Below are positions 8,756 to 18,330 of a stretch of 64,000 bases of DNA, piece after piece. Location: NCBI GenBank assembly GCA_025055755.1, contig JANWWF010000001.1:152915-216914 (forward strand). The letters are read 5' to 3'. The number at the start of each line of letters is the position of its first letter. Position 1 is the stretch's first letter. Under the pieces are notes generated by a model. That model saw nothing but the letters and a program-made list of their open reading frames with translations. It ran no database searches and was not told where the DNA came from. The stretch is from Candidatus Kapaibacterium sp. (lineage in GTDB: Bacteria; Bacteroidota; Ignavibacteria; Kapaibacteriales; NICIL-2). A program made the position numbers and the translations under genes.

Positions 8756-10359
8756 ACGCCAGGATTCCGCATTACAACCACTGTCCAGTCATCATGTACT
8801 GCACAACCTGCACTATGCTCGCCAAGGGCGCTGCAAATACGCTCAACGTATTCGGCAGCAGAGATGCACTGGGCGCTTGCTAACACCTGTGCCACTTGCT
8901 CAGTACCAAATTCTTTCCCCGATAGGTTACGCGCCTCAGACACTCCATCAGTGTAGAGACAAAGGGCACTTCTCTCTGGAAGCGGAAGCTCCTCTTGGTG
9001 ATACTCTACCGCCTCGAGAACACCGAGCACTACATCCCGCTGCCCTAATTCTTGCACGCTGCCATCGCAAGTGACGATCAAAGGAGCGGGATGTCCTGCA
9101 CATGCATAACGGATTACCTTTGTGTCCGGGTTGTAATGGACGACCACCGCTGTTACAAATGAGCCACTATCGGTATGCTCAAGCAACAGCTGATTCCACT
9201 GCGCTAACACCTGTGCAGGCGAAGCATTCATCGAAGCAAGCAAATGAAATGAAGCGTGGAGGTGTGCCATGATAAGGGCAGCACCTATTCCTTTACCGCA
9301 AACATCAGCAATAGCCAGCAGTACTCCATCATCTTGTAAAGCGACGTCGTAGTAGTCCCCGCTAACATGATGCGCAGGAGAAAGGTGAGCAGCAATTTCC
9401 ACCCCTTCTATCTTTGACAGGCGATCAACAGAGGGAAGCAGACGTTGTTGAATCGCTCGAGCGAGTGCAAGCTCGCGCTCGAGACGCTCCTTTTCAACCT
9501 GAGCTTCCATCAGTGCCAAGTGCTCCACTGCAGCTGCTACCGCCGTAGCATATGCCGGAAGGAATTCGTCGCTAAGATAACTTTGATTCTTTCCGAGACG
9601 CGCACCAAGACCAATCACGCCGATAATGTTCTGCCGCCCAATAAGAGGCAAAAGATACCTGATTCCATTTTCTTCTAAGTATTCTCGCAGTTCTGCTGGT
9701 TCAAAGGTGTCAATGCTTGTAGCAGAGTGCACATGTTCAAGGATGCTACTAACGATTTTATTGTTGAGTTGTATTCCCTTTGCCCAAAGGTGAATCCCGC
9801 TGCCTCGATCAACAACCGCGATAAAGCTCCGTGTTGTTATAGTATGCCCTAACAAACGCAAGCCAGCAGTATAAAGCAAGCGCTCCCACGAGTCAGTGAG
9901 TTGTACATCACGGACGACATCAACTAATGTTTCGAGCATTTGGCTCTGCTCTATGAGCTTGTGGTAATAGGCACGGTACCGCTGTCGTTCTGCTACAGTC
10001 GAGAATATCGCCCGTGCCCCTCTGATGGCTGGTTTAAGAGCATAGTCATTTTCCCCTGGAAAGACAAGAATAAATTCCGCTGATTGAGCAGCATCAAAAA
10101 AAGAGACGCATGCTGTACCATTTGCCGGTAAATTCCCACTGGCACAGAAGGACTCCGCAATCTGAGGCGGTACAGAGGACGATTGTGCTACAGGAGTGTA
10201 CTTTCCTCTTTGCCCGCGCTCTATAACGATAGCCCAGCACTGGTGCTTGTTCTCTATCCACAGGCACAATCGGTGGAAGAACTCTTCTGTGGTTGCCGCA
10301 TCACTCAAAGTAACAACCAGCTCAACAGGCACTAAAGCGTCTTGTCGGTTATTGTTCAT
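8752..10359 (-). CDS. GAF-domain PP2C/SpoIIE-type serine phosphatase (RsbU-like)
   Basis: A 535-aa protein. Residues about 100-270 look like a GAF sensor domain (RSFIAVVDRGSGIHLW, IRYLLPLIGRQNIIGVIGLG), followed by a coiled-coil linker (QVEKERLERELALARAIQQRLLP). The C-terminal PP2C-SIG catalytic domain carries the metal-binding motifs VSGDYYDV, IADVCGKGIGAALIM and LYTDGVSEARN. Proteins of this build dephosphorylate anti-anti-sigma factors in partner-switching stress pathways. No anti-sigma or STAS gene is adjacent, so the target is unknown. The frame extends to 10434, but the ATG at 10359 at the end of the thioesterase gene begins the first domain-like sequence; ATG 10386 is an alternative. 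Function is known only at family level. Confidence 0.85.
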   Translation of the reverse strand: MNNNRQDALVPVELVVTLSDAATTEEFFHRLCLWIENKHQCWAIVIERGQRGKYTPVAQSSSVPPQIAESFCASGNLPANGTACVSFFDAAQSAEFILVFPGENDYALKPAIRGARAIFSTVAERQRYRAYYHKLIEQSQMLETLVDVVRDVQLTDSWERLLYTAGLRLLGHTITTRSFIAVVDRGSGIHLWAKGIQLNNKIVSSILEHVHSATSIDTFEPAELREYLEENGIRYLLPLIGRQNIIGVIGLGARLGKNQSYLSDEFLPAYATAVAAAVEHLALMEAQVEKERLERELALARAIQQRLLPSVDRLSKIEGVEIAAHLSPAHHVSGDYYDVALQDDGVLLAIADVCGKGIGAALIMAHLHASFHLLASMNASPAQVLAQWNQLLLEHTDSGSFVTAVVVHYNPDTKVIRYACAGHPAPLIVTCDGSVQELGQRDVVLGVLEAVEYHQEELPLPERSALCLYTDGVSEARNLSGKEFGTEQVAQVLASAQCISAAEYVERICSALGEHSAGCAVHDDWTVVVMRNPGV

Positions 10360-10867
10360 CTGCAAATGTGACGTGAGCTCCTTCATACTCCCGAATGAGA
10401 GAGCGATAAGCATCCGGAATGCGCTCCGGAACATGCGTTGCTGGATTCAGGTGAACAAGAACTGCTTTTGCTTTAACAAGCAGCTGTCCCTCCACAAGTA
10501 CAACTAACTGCTCGAAGGTCAGAGAGGAGCGGCGTATGTGAGAAATACGTGTTAAGACCTCGTATTCATCGTCGAATTGGGCGGCAGCAAAGTAATCAAT
10601 CTCTTGATGAGCGACTACAAAGCGATGTTTTGTTACAAAAGTTTCTCGATCAATAGGTAACCCAATTGCCCGGAAATACTCGACTCGAGCGGCTTCGAGC
10701 CAGTAGAAATACACCGCATTATGTACAATGCCCTGCCGATCGACATCATACGTTCGGACTCGAGTCCGTACGACATGCCGATAAAGCGTGCGCTCTGTCG
10801 CAAGAATTGCTTCGGCACGCTGGGCAGCGCTTGGGATAACAACAGCATGCACAGGAGCACTGCTCAT
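10349..10867 (-). CDS. 4HBT-family acyl-CoA thioesterase (YbgC/FadM type)
   Basis: A 172-aa hot-dog fold protein. The block VRTRVRTYDVDRQGIVHNAVYFYWLEAARVEYF contains the catalytic Asp of YbgC/4-hydroxybenzoyl-CoA thioesterases and the conserved GxxHNxxYxxxxExARxEY pattern. The C-terminal part (SLTFEQLVVLVEGQLLVKAKAVLVHLN) matches the second half of the fold. Enzymes of this family hydrolyse short or aromatic acyl-CoA thioesters; the substrate is not predictable here. The first about 28 residues are an unusual extension before the domain. It lies 7 bp after ltaE and overlaps the phosphatase start. Confidence 0.85.
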   Translation of the reverse strand: MSSAPVHAVVIPSAAQRAEAILATERTLYRHVVRTRVRTYDVDRQGIVHNAVYFYWLEAARVEYFRAIGLPIDRETFVTKHRFVVAHQEIDYFAAAQFDDEYEVLTRISHIRRSSLTFEQLVVLVEGQLLVKAKAVLVHLNPATHVPERIPDAYRSLIREYEGAHVTFADEQ

Positions 10868-10874
10868 AGTGTCT

Positions 10875-11951
10875 TCACATCACGATAGTTGAACGACCTG
10901 TTAGTTCTTCATGAAGCTGAAGAAGCAATTGGCTTGCTTGAGAAGTGTCATTGCTGTCAACATCCAAATGAAATACTGCACGAATCCAACCTGTAGGACC
11001 AGGCGATAAAAGCACCCCACGACGAGCTGCTTCTTTCAGTATCAGTTCTGCTGGTATCCCCAATCGAGAGCGGAAAAGAACAATGTTTGTCGGTGGTGGA
11101 TTGAGCATGAGCTCAAAGTGGTTGCTGATCCCATTGGCAAACAAGCGTGCATGCTCATGATCTTCAGCAAGCCGCTGGAGGTGATGTTCCAAGGCATATA
11201 GCCCCGCCGCTGCAATTACTCCCGTTTGTCGCATCCCCCCGCCAAGTATCTTGCGCCACCGCCGCGCAGCAGAGATAATTTCCCGCGGACCAGCCAGCAC
11301 AGAACCTATCGGTGCACCTAATCCCTTCGATAAGCAAACCATAACTGTTGTGCATGGTGAGACAAACTCTGAAGGTGCAATTCCTGTTGCAACGGATGCA
11401 TTCCACAAGCGTGCCCCGTCGCAGTGGAGAAAGAGGCCATGCTCATTGCACCATCGAGCTATGGCACAAATCCGCTCCAATTGCATGATTGCCCCGCTGT
11501 ACCGGTTGTGTGTGTTCTCGATGCATACGCCCTTCGTGCGAGGATAATAATACGCTGCCGGACGCATAGTCTGGGTCAAACGTTCAACGTCATCACCACT
11601 CCAAAACAATTCCACTGCTCGCAATTGGACTCGGGAAATAACTGATGCTGCACCCGTCTCATAGTGAAGGATGTGGGACTCGGAGTCAACGATTACTTCA
11701 TCGCCTGCACCGGCTTGGACGGCAAGAGCGATTTGGTTTCCCATCGTCCCGCTTGGAACAAAGAGTGCAGCTTCCTTGCCAAGAATAGCTGCCACCTTTT
11801 CCTCCAACTCATTCGTCGTGGGATCCTCACCAAATACATCATCTCCCACCTTGGCAATTGCCATTGCGTGGCGCATGCCGGGCGTCGGCTTTGTTACAGT
11901 GTCGCTACGAAGATCTATCACTGCTCGATCATCGAATGGTGTTTTAGACAA
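10875..11951 (-). CDS. ltaE: Low-specificity L-threonine aldolase
   Basis: A 358-aa PLP enzyme that cleaves L-threonine or L-allo-threonine to glycine and acetaldehyde. The N-terminal [19 protein letters not shown] is diagnostic, as are [31 protein letters not shown] and [13 protein letters not shown]. The PLP lysine lies in [14 protein letters not shown]. Length is normal. It is the first gene of the minus-strand run that ends with ftsZ, and diverges from the AMP-ligase gene over a 59-bp spacer. An SDR-type threonine dehydrogenase homologue lies about 10 kb away at 22022. Confidence 0.93.
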   Translation of the reverse strand: MSKTPFDDRAVIDLRSDTVTKPTPGMRHAMAIAKVGDDVFGEDPTTNELEEKVAAILGKEAALFVPSGTMGNQIALAVQAGAGDEVIVDSESHILHYETGAASVISRVQLRAVELFWSGDDVERLTQTMRPAAYYYPRTKGVCIENTHNRYSGAIMQLERICAIARWCNEHGLFLHCDGARLWNASVATGIAPSEFVSPCTTVMVCLSKGLGAPIGSVLAGPREIISAARRWRKILGGGMRQTGVIAAAGLYALEHHLQRLAEDHEHARLFANGISNHFELMLNPPPTNIVLFRSRLGIPAELILKEAARRGVLLSPGPTGWIRAVFHLDVDSNDTSQASQLLLQLHEELTGRSTIVM

Positions 11952-12010
11952 ACGAAACTATGCCGCTGTGCGAAATTCGCTATTAAGGAAACCAATCCTC
12001 GACAAGAGCA

Positions 12011-13657
12011 ATGGCAGAACTTGAGACACTCATTCACCGTGCACAAACAGCCCATGGCATTTCCCTCCATGATGCCCCACTTCGCTACCGAACGATCGCT
12101 CAATGTGCGCAAGATCGGCTCGCTATGCACGCCGAGCATCTTTTCCTGACCTACTACGATGAGCACGGCAGTCGTAGTAGCTGGACCTATCGACAGTTTA
12201 TTGAGCAAGCATGCCGTACAGCAGCATATCTGCGGAAAAAGGGCCTACGTCCAGGAGACCGATTCGCTACTGCAGCGCATAACCATCCGGATACAATCGT
12301 GCAATATTTTGCTGCATGGTTATTGGGCTGCTGTGTTATTCCCCTCAATATGACCGAAGAAGATCAAAGACTTCACTACATACTACAAACCTCGGGCGCA
12401 CAAATGTTGCTGTGCCGTCCAGATTATCTCGATCGCCTTCCCGCGATCACAAAGGACCTTTCGATAGAAACCATCCCCATCGATGGCACTTATCATGAGC
12501 AAGTTGCTCGCTGTGAACCTATTTCTCTGGACGAAGGATGTGCATCATACGATAGCGAGGCACTTCTTGTCTTCACCAGTGGAACAACGGGAAATCCAAA
12601 GGGAGTGGTCTTGGTGCAACAGAATCTGTTAGCAGACGCGGAAGGAATAGCACAGTGGCATAAGATTACTTCGAGAGACCGGCTCATGTGCGTGCTGCCT
12701 GTCCATCACGTCAATGGAACAATTGTCACGCATGTCACGCCGTTTTTTGCCGGTGCATCGGTTGTCCTCAATCGCAAATTCCAAACAGAGTATTTTTTCC
12801 CTCGCATACGGCAAGAGCGGGTTACAATTGTCTCTGTTGTGCCAACTCTTCTTGCCTTTTTGCTCGAAGCAGGAGCAGACAGCTGCGATGTTCGTCAGCA
12901 TGGGTTCCGCCATATCATCTGTGGTGCTGGCCCCTTGACCTGTGACCTTGCTGCACGATTTGAAGAGCGCTACCAAATCCCAATTATCCATGGCTATGGG
13001 CTCTCCGAGACGACATGCTACTCCTGTTTTCTCGAAATTGACCTGGACGAGCAGCAGCATCGCCGATGGATGCAGGATTACGGTTTCCCATCAATTGGTG
13101 CCCCGATCCCGCAGAATGAGATGGCAATTCACGATCCTGATGGCAATGAGCTTGGTGAAGGTCAGCGCGGAGAAATCGTCATTCGTGGTTGGAATGTTAT
13201 GAAAGGCTACGATGCCAATCCCGAAGCAAACTATGCAGCTTTCACTCATGGTTGGTTTCGCAGCGGCGACGAAGGCTTTTTCATTCGGAAAGAGGACGGC
13301 ACACCATACTTTTTCATCACGGGGCGAATCAAAGAGCTCATTATTCGCGGTGGTGTCAACATTGCTCCCCTTGAGATCGACGAGGTGCTTGCACGTGCTC
13401 CTGGTGTCCGTGCTGGAATAGCTGTCGGTTTTGAACATGACCTCTATGGCGAAGAGGTCGGTGCATTGGTCATCCCAGCGGAAGGTGCTACAGAGGAAGC
13501 AATCCTTTCGTACTGCCGCCAGCATCTCCCACATCACAAATGCCCGAAGGTAGTGCTTTTCACAGACTCGTTACCGGTGACCTCAACAGGCAAGTATCAG
13601 CGGAATAAAGTCAAGCACTTGTTTGCCCAGTGGCGCTCAGTCCAGTTTCCAAAGTAG
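12011..13657 (+). CDS. AMP-dependent acyl-CoA synthetase/ligase
   Basis: A 548-aa member of the adenylate-forming (ANL) superfamily that activates a carboxylate with ATP and transfers it to CoA. The ATP-binding P-loop LLVFTSGTTGNPKGVV, the adenylate motif HGYGLSETTCYS, the WFRSGDEGFF motif, the hinge GRIKELIIRGGVNIAP and the C-terminal catalytic lysine in TSTGKYQRNKV are all present. The substrate (medium/long-chain or aryl acid) is not predictable from motifs. It is the only plus-strand gene in this stretch. Its 3' end overlaps the convergent membrane-protein gene by 47 bp. Confidence 0.9.
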   Translation: MAELETLIHRAQTAHGISLHDAPLRYRTIAQCAQDRLAMHAEHLFLTYYDEHGSRSSWTYRQFIEQACRTAAYLRKKGLRPGDRFATAAHNHPDTIVQYFAAWLLGCCVIPLNMTEEDQRLHYILQTSGAQMLLCRPDYLDRLPAITKDLSIETIPIDGTYHEQVARCEPISLDEGCASYDSEALLVFTSGTTGNPKGVVLVQQNLLADAEGIAQWHKITSRDRLMCVLPVHHVNGTIVTHVTPFFAGASVVLNRKFQTEYFFPRIRQERVTIVSVVPTLLAFLLEAGADSCDVRQHGFRHIICGAGPLTCDLAARFEERYQIPIIHGYGLSETTCYSCFLEIDLDEQQHRRWMQDYGFPSIGAPIPQNEMAIHDPDGNELGEGQRGEIVIRGWNVMKGYDANPEANYAAFTHGWFRSGDEGFFIRKEDGTPYFFITGRIKELIIRGGVNIAPLEIDEVLARAPGVRAGIAVGFEHDLYGEEVGALVIPAEGATEEAILSYCRQHLPHHKCPKVVLFTDSLPVTSTGKYQRNKVKHLFAQWRSVQFPK

Positions 13658-14708
13658 TCCCTGGGCGAAAAAAGCTTATTAGGGAAACACCTTCTCGCAC
13701 AACATACCCTGCACCGACAAGCATAACCGTCACGTAGTTTATCGCATGCGCTATAGTAATGAAGACGAATGCTTCCTCAATTGGTACCTGGTAGAGGCGA
13801 TACATTGCCTCCGCGACTAAGGCGTGGACAACCCCTATCGCTCCTGGCGTCGGTGCTACGGTCGTTGCAACTGCTACCACCAGAAGCACGATGCAGCCAT
13901 CCCAGAAAGTCCACGCAAACTTAGCGGGAGCATGCATAGGCACAGCCGCCATCACAATCCACAAGGGAAGTACATACAAAACCCAAATTGCTAATGATTC
14001 CAGCAGAATTCTTCCTGCATCTGCTGGATGGCGAATAACGCGTATCCCTCGGCGGAATGCATCGAAAATGCCATGAACACGTTCAGCTGCCTGCACTGAA
14101 AATACCCGAATGATGCGAAGAATTATACGTTCTCCCGCGGAACTAAAACCAATCAGCACCCCTATTGCTGCAAATACAAGCACCATCAGAGCAAGTGTAC
14201 GCGCCCCTTCTCCGATAAGCCACTGTGGCAGTGCATGTGTTGCGATCTCGGGGAGAAGATATAAGGCACACGCAAGAAAGAAAAGAAGCTGGAGGACGTC
14301 AATGCTCCGTTCTGCAAAGACTGATGCCAAAACAAGAGCACTCGACAGACGATACCGCCTTGCGAGTACATATGGGCGAAGAACCTCGCCACTGCGGGGC
14401 ACAAGATTATTAGCAACATACCCCACCATGACAGCAGAAAAAAGGTCATGGAGACTCAGCCTGGGAAGACCCTCCACAGCACGAAGCATCGTTTTCCACC
14501 GTACTGCCCGCATCCAGTGTGAGGCAACAACCGGCACAGCACTTGCAAGCACCAGCCAATAATTTGCTGAGCGGAATGTCTGCCATACACGGCCAAGATC
14601 CAGCACTGAGCTGATCCAAATAAACACCCCCGCAAAGACCACTCCTCCGAGAACGATCTTCCACAGAATTGGCGGTCGTGACGTAATTGTTCGTTCTGCT
14701 TCAGGCAT
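13611..14708 (-). CDS. Lysylphosphatidylglycerol synthase TM-region/YbhN-like membrane protein
   Basis: A 365-aa polytopic membrane protein with about 8 predicted helices, starting with VLGGVVFAGVFIWISSVLDL. Family features are WLVLASAVPVVASHWMRAVRWKTML, the loop YVANNLVPRSGEVLRPYVLARR and TVAPTPGAIGVVHALVAEAMYR. The family covers MprF flippase-like and other lipid or polyprenol transport-associated proteins, without a catalytic domain here. It begins 3 bp after the secreted Asp-box gene, so it is co-transcribed with it. Its last 15 codons overlap the convergent ligase gene. Confidence 0.85.
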   Translation of the reverse strand: MPEAERTITSRPPILWKIVLGGVVFAGVFIWISSVLDLGRVWQTFRSANYWLVLASAVPVVASHWMRAVRWKTMLRAVEGLPRLSLHDLFSAVMVGYVANNLVPRSGEVLRPYVLARRYRLSSALVLASVFAERSIDVLQLLFFLACALYLLPEIATHALPQWLIGEGARTLALMVLVFAAIGVLIGFSSAGERIILRIIRVFSVQAAERVHGIFDAFRRGIRVIRHPADAGRILLESLAIWVLYVLPLWIVMAAVPMHAPAKFAWTFWDGCIVLLVVAVATTVAPTPGAIGVVHALVAEAMYRLYQVPIEEAFVFITIAHAINYVTVMLVGAGYVVREGVSLISFFRPGTTLETGLSATGQTSA

Positions 14709-14711
14709 TGG

Positions 14712-17693
14712 TTAGCGAGCAATCATCATTTTTTCCGTTAGCAACGTATTTCCTACCCTACACTGGAGCATATAAACACCCGTTGGCAGCTGAGATACAT
14801 CGAGTTGTAGTGTTATCGAAGTCGAGACCGGCTCCGAATAGACATATTCACTGACGATGCGCCCCATGACATCAACAACAGCAATAGTGCACTGTGCCGG
14901 CTGGTCTGAGCGTAGCTGAACACTAACTACATCTGATGCTGGTTGCGGATATAGTTCGAGACTTGGATGGGCTTGGCTTATAGAAGTTTCCACTGATGCT
15001 ACACTATCGGTCAACCCGATATTATCAAGATACCACCCGTCGTCAGCACCTAAAGCTCCGGCAACCAAAACAAATCGCACAAAGACTGTATCGCCGACAT
15101 GCGCTGCTAATGAGCGATGTGCCCAATACCATGGGGCAGTCTGCACCGTTGCATTTCCCCCCCACTCTGGCACCGAGGCACGATTAAAGGTTCCCCACCA
15201 TCGCCATGTTCGACCGAAGTCTGTGCTGTACTGAATTGCACCGTAATGCGATGCTGTCGCTCGAATGAGAGCAATGTGCGCAAAGGAGAATGTGTTTTTT
15301 GTCGGAGGGACCACAAAAGGTGCCAGAATAAGATGATTAGAAGTACCAGGCACATAATTCCCTCCGGGCGAGTCCGTAATTGAGTTCGGCTGTGATAGTG
15401 CGCGTACATTTGTACGGGTCCACTGGGGATTTGTGGGCACTATTGTCCCATCAGATGAGCGAGTGCTGTAGCCATACCATACGACCGTATCCGCTGCATC
15501 ACGGTCGAAACTTACAAAGAGATCACGTAGCGGGGCACCACTGTAAGCTAACACAGCCTCTGTTGGAACACTGTAGGTAAATCGGTCATTTCGTTTGCCA
15601 ACCGCACGAAGCGTAAGCCAATAAAATTGTTTAGTGGGTACACGAAGGACGTATCGGCCTGGCTGACCTGCCTGCACTTGAGGAAAAGAAATACTATCTA
15701 CCGGCGTACCATTGCTGTAAAACACAATCCGATCGAAATCATGGAAATATGAGCCATCTACATGTTCACGCGGGTTTGTCCACAGCACTTCGATACCATC
15801 AGCGTGCGGTTTAGCAATAACGTTGGTTGGTGGTTTCGGCTCAAGAGCCCCACCTGTAAAGATGCTCGTTGAGACGGGTGTACTTTCTAAGCCGTCCGGA
15901 GTACGGACAATGATTTCATAAGTATAGGGCGCACCGTCGCTTAAGCCGGTGTCCGTGTATGTTGTTGTGCCAGCGGGAAGCTCGGCTATTTGCTGTCCGT
16001 TACGGTAGATAACAAGGGTGTATGCTCCAAGTGGCTCACCCAACATTGTTGTCGTTGGATTGGTCCATCGAAGAACTGCTTGAGTGGGATTCTCATAAGT
16101 GTTGGTTACAGTAAAATTCTCGACAGGTCGGGGACCTAACGTTACGATCGCGACATATGTATCATTCGTTGACATCGCCCCGTTGGGGGAATCAGGCATC
16201 CAAAAACAAGCATAAAACTTGCCGCCACGGGCTGCGATACTGGTGTAGTCTCCCCAATAGTTACCACCACTGCCCCCTTGAGGCGAGACTGTGTTGGGCG
16301 AACGGAAATACCATGTTTGCGGAGTTAATCGAAAGCGGCGCCATGTCGAACCACCGTCGCGCGAAATAGCTAAGTACGCATCTGCCCCTGTGTTGTCCGG
16401 TGCATTTTGTGAGCTGTAGTACAATACCCCGATTGCACCAGTTAGTGGATCGACGGCAATCGCAGGCATAAAAACGTCATTATTGAGCGGATTATCATCT
16501 ACTCGAATCGAGGAGGACCAAGTCGCTCCACGGTCAGTTGAACGAACAAGGTAAACGCCTGGTTGTTGTGTGGTTTGATGTCTGCCTGCTTGTACCACAT
16601 AAACCCAGCCCCGCCGAGGTCCATTAGAACGATCCACCGCAATCGCAGGATAGGAACTAATTCGCATGTTTTGCTTTTGTGCAAGTTCATAGCGTCCATT
16701 CTGGGAATTGTATGTCCCCAGGTTTAGAACTGTCTGCGCAACACGGGAGGGCTGAAATGATGCTCCTCCATTGGTGCTAACGCGCACAACGGCATCGGTC
16801 CTGCCCCCACTTTGTGCTCGATAGGCAACGTAGAGAATCCCATTTGGACCAACGCAGGGAACAGGAGATTGAATGCTACCGTAGGCAAGCTCTACGGGGG
16901 GCTGTTCCCATGTTTCGCCACCATCAGTAGAGTATGAGAATGCAATAAAGTTCGGAGCTGACCTGCTAAAGTGAGTCCACGTAACATACACGCGGTTTTT
17001 GTACGGTGACGATGGATCGTTATCAGCATCCATAAGCCACTTATCGTTGAAGGGGGGATTTTGTTGCCCCTCGTAGTACCAAACATAGGGGAGCATCCGC
17101 CATGTGACCCCTCCGTCAGTCGATTTGCACACAATGACGTAGTTGTCGCCATTTCCATCGTCTTGGGTAAGTCGTGCCCACCCATACCCATAATACAAGT
17201 TCCCGTCTGCATCAAATGCGAGCGCAGGATCAAAGTTGGTTTGTCCCCCTCCGGCGGGTCGCCCGATGTTCGCATTACTCGGTAGCAAATACCGGTTCCA
17301 TGTTTTCCCGCCATCCTTGGTAACGAACGCAGTCATGCGGTAGCCATTTACACCATTGTATTGCATGTCATTGGAGTTTGCAACGATATTAAGAGGATCG
17401 CGAGGATTGATAGCAATCCATGTTTCAGTTTGGTCATATGGCGCGCCCCCACACGCATTCGCAATTGGGAAACCGTCTGGAGAAACTAACCCATTTTGAA
17501 AGCGAGAGACATGCTTTTCTGTTCCTGGAGGATAGGTTGGCGCTTTCACCCACATAGTTGGCTTCGAAAAGCTTACCCCTTCTTGTTCGGACGGCGGGCG
17601 AAGATAAAAGGGTATTGTTCGAGCATCATATTGCCCACTTGCATGCACAACAGCCAAAAGAACAATCACACTTATTCTTACCGCCGCATGCAT
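14712..17693 (-). CDS. Secreted Asp-box (BNR/sialidase-like) protein with FN3 domains and T9SS sorting domain
   Basis: A 993-aa exported protein. The ATG at 17693 is chosen because GGAG lies 7 bp upstream and it begins a clean signal peptide (ISVIVLLAVVHASG); an in-frame ATG at 17720 overlaps the adk stop. The N-terminal half is a beta-propeller with five Asp-box motifs: STDGGVTW, STDGGETW, STNGGASF, STDRGATW and SRDGGSTW. Two fibronectin type III-like domains follow (near PRPVENFTVTNTY and EPKPPTNVIAKPH), then a jelly-roll-like segment ending GWYLDNIGLTD. The last about 80 residues form a T9SS type-A sorting domain (LELYPQPASDVVSVQL, VVDVMGRIV, LPTGVYMLQC). Sialidase catalytic residues were not identified, so an adhesive or other hydrolytic role is equally possible. 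It is expected at the cell surface or outside. Confidence 0.85.
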   Translation of the reverse strand: MHAAVRISVIVLLAVVHASGQYDARTIPFYLRPPSEQEGVSFSKPTMWVKAPTYPPGTEKHVSRFQNGLVSPDGFPIANACGGAPYDQTETWIAINPRDPLNIVANSNDMQYNGVNGYRMTAFVTKDGGKTWNRYLLPSNANIGRPAGGGQTNFDPALAFDADGNLYYGYGWARLTQDDGNGDNYVIVCKSTDGGVTWRMLPYVWYYEGQQNPPFNDKWLMDADNDPSSPYKNRVYVTWTHFSRSAPNFIAFSYSTDGGETWEQPPVELAYGSIQSPVPCVGPNGILYVAYRAQSGGRTDAVVRVSTNGGASFQPSRVAQTVLNLGTYNSQNGRYELAQKQNMRISSYPAIAVDRSNGPRRGWVYVVQAGRHQTTQQPGVYLVRSTDRGATWSSSIRVDDNPLNNDVFMPAIAVDPLTGAIGVLYYSSQNAPDNTGADAYLAISRDGGSTWRRFRLTPQTWYFRSPNTVSPQGGSGGNYWGDYTSIAARGGKFYACFWMPDSPNGAMSTNDTYVAIVTLGPRPVENFTVTNTYENPTQAVLRWTNPTTTMLGEPLGAYTLVIYRNGQQIAELPAGTTTYTDTGLSDGAPYTYEIIVRTPDGLESTPVSTSIFTGGALEPKPPTNVIAKPHADGIEVLWTNPREHVDGSYFHDFDRIVFYSNGTPVDSISFPQVQAGQPGRYVLRVPTKQFYWLTLRAVGKRNDRFTYSVPTEAVLAYSGAPLRDLFVSFDRDAADTVVWYGYSTRSSDGTIVPTNPQWTRTNVRALSQPNSITDSPGGNYVPGTSNHLILAPFVVPPTKNTFSFAHIALIRATASHYGAIQYSTDFGRTWRWWGTFNRASVPEWGGNATVQTAPWYWAHRSLAAHVGDTVFVRFVLVAGALGADDGWYLDNIGLTDSVASVETSISQAHPSLELYPQPASDVVSVQLRSDQPAQCTIAVVDVMGRIVSEYVYSEPVSTSITLQLDVSQLPTGVYMLQCRVGNTLLTEKMMIAR

Positions 17694-17716
17694 AGGACTT
17701 CTCCATTGTTGAACTA

Positions 17717-18283
17717 TCATGATGTTGCTGTCAAGGGGATAATTAATTCGGCAAGTGATGAGTAAACATCTTCAATTGGTGCATTTCCATCAACGGTGTG
17801 CAGCTTTCCTTGCCGAGCGTAATATTCGAGCACAGGAGCAGTCTGTTCGCGGTAAACACGAAGACGCTCGCGAATAACTGCTTCGGTGTCGTCACTTCGT
17901 CCTCGGCTAAGCATACGACGAACAAGCTCATCTTCGGGAACTTCAATCGTCACAACAGCATCAACGGTCCTGCCCAATTGAGCTAATAGCTCGTCGAGTG
18001 CATGGGCTTGCTGAAGCGTTCGTGGAAAGCCATCGAAAATGCATCCTCGCCGATAATCCTCAGCTTCAAGTGCTGCTCTTACCACCGCAAGAACAATTTC
18101 ATCCGGAACAAGTGCTCCCGACTCCACAATTCCTCGGATTTGTTGACCCAGTACTGTGTTGTTAGCAATATGGCGGCGAAATTCTTCACCGGTTGAAAAA
18201 TGTGCCAACCCCAACCGCTCCTTTAGAAGGGCTGCTTGTGTACCTTTCCCTGCACCAGGTGGTCCAAAAAGTACGATGTTCAT
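17717..18283 (-). CDS. adk: Adenylate kinase
   Basis: A 188-aa nucleotide kinase that interconverts AMP + ATP and 2 ADP. The P-loop GPPGAGKGTQA is at residues 7-17. FSTGEEFRRH replaces the usual STGDxxR (Asp to Glu), and FDGFPRTLQQAHAL and RERLRVYREQTAPV are conserved. The LID is the short form (MLSRGRSDDTEAVI) without a zinc-binding insertion, which accounts for the small size. It lies between an RluA-type synthase gene (47-bp gap) and the secreted Asp-box gene. UMP/CMP-type kinase is a less likely alternative. Confidence 0.93.
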   Translation of the reverse strand: MNIVLFGPPGAGKGTQAALLKERLGLAHFSTGEEFRRHIANNTVLGQQIRGIVESGALVPDEIVLAVVRAALEAEDYRRGCIFDGFPRTLQQAHALDELLAQLGRTVDAVVTIEVPEDELVRRMLSRGRSDDTEAVIRERLRVYREQTAPVLEYYARQGKLHTVDGNAPIEDVYSSLAELIIPLTATS

Positions 18284-18330
18284 CGAGACAAGATATTGTT
18301 GCTTCCACTATCTGGCTACAAGTTAGCAAA

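Noticed and set aside
14712-17693. Calling the Asp-box protein a true sialidase
   Set aside because: Asp boxes are structural and occur in many propellers; the catalytic Arg triad and Tyr/Glu pair were not identified.
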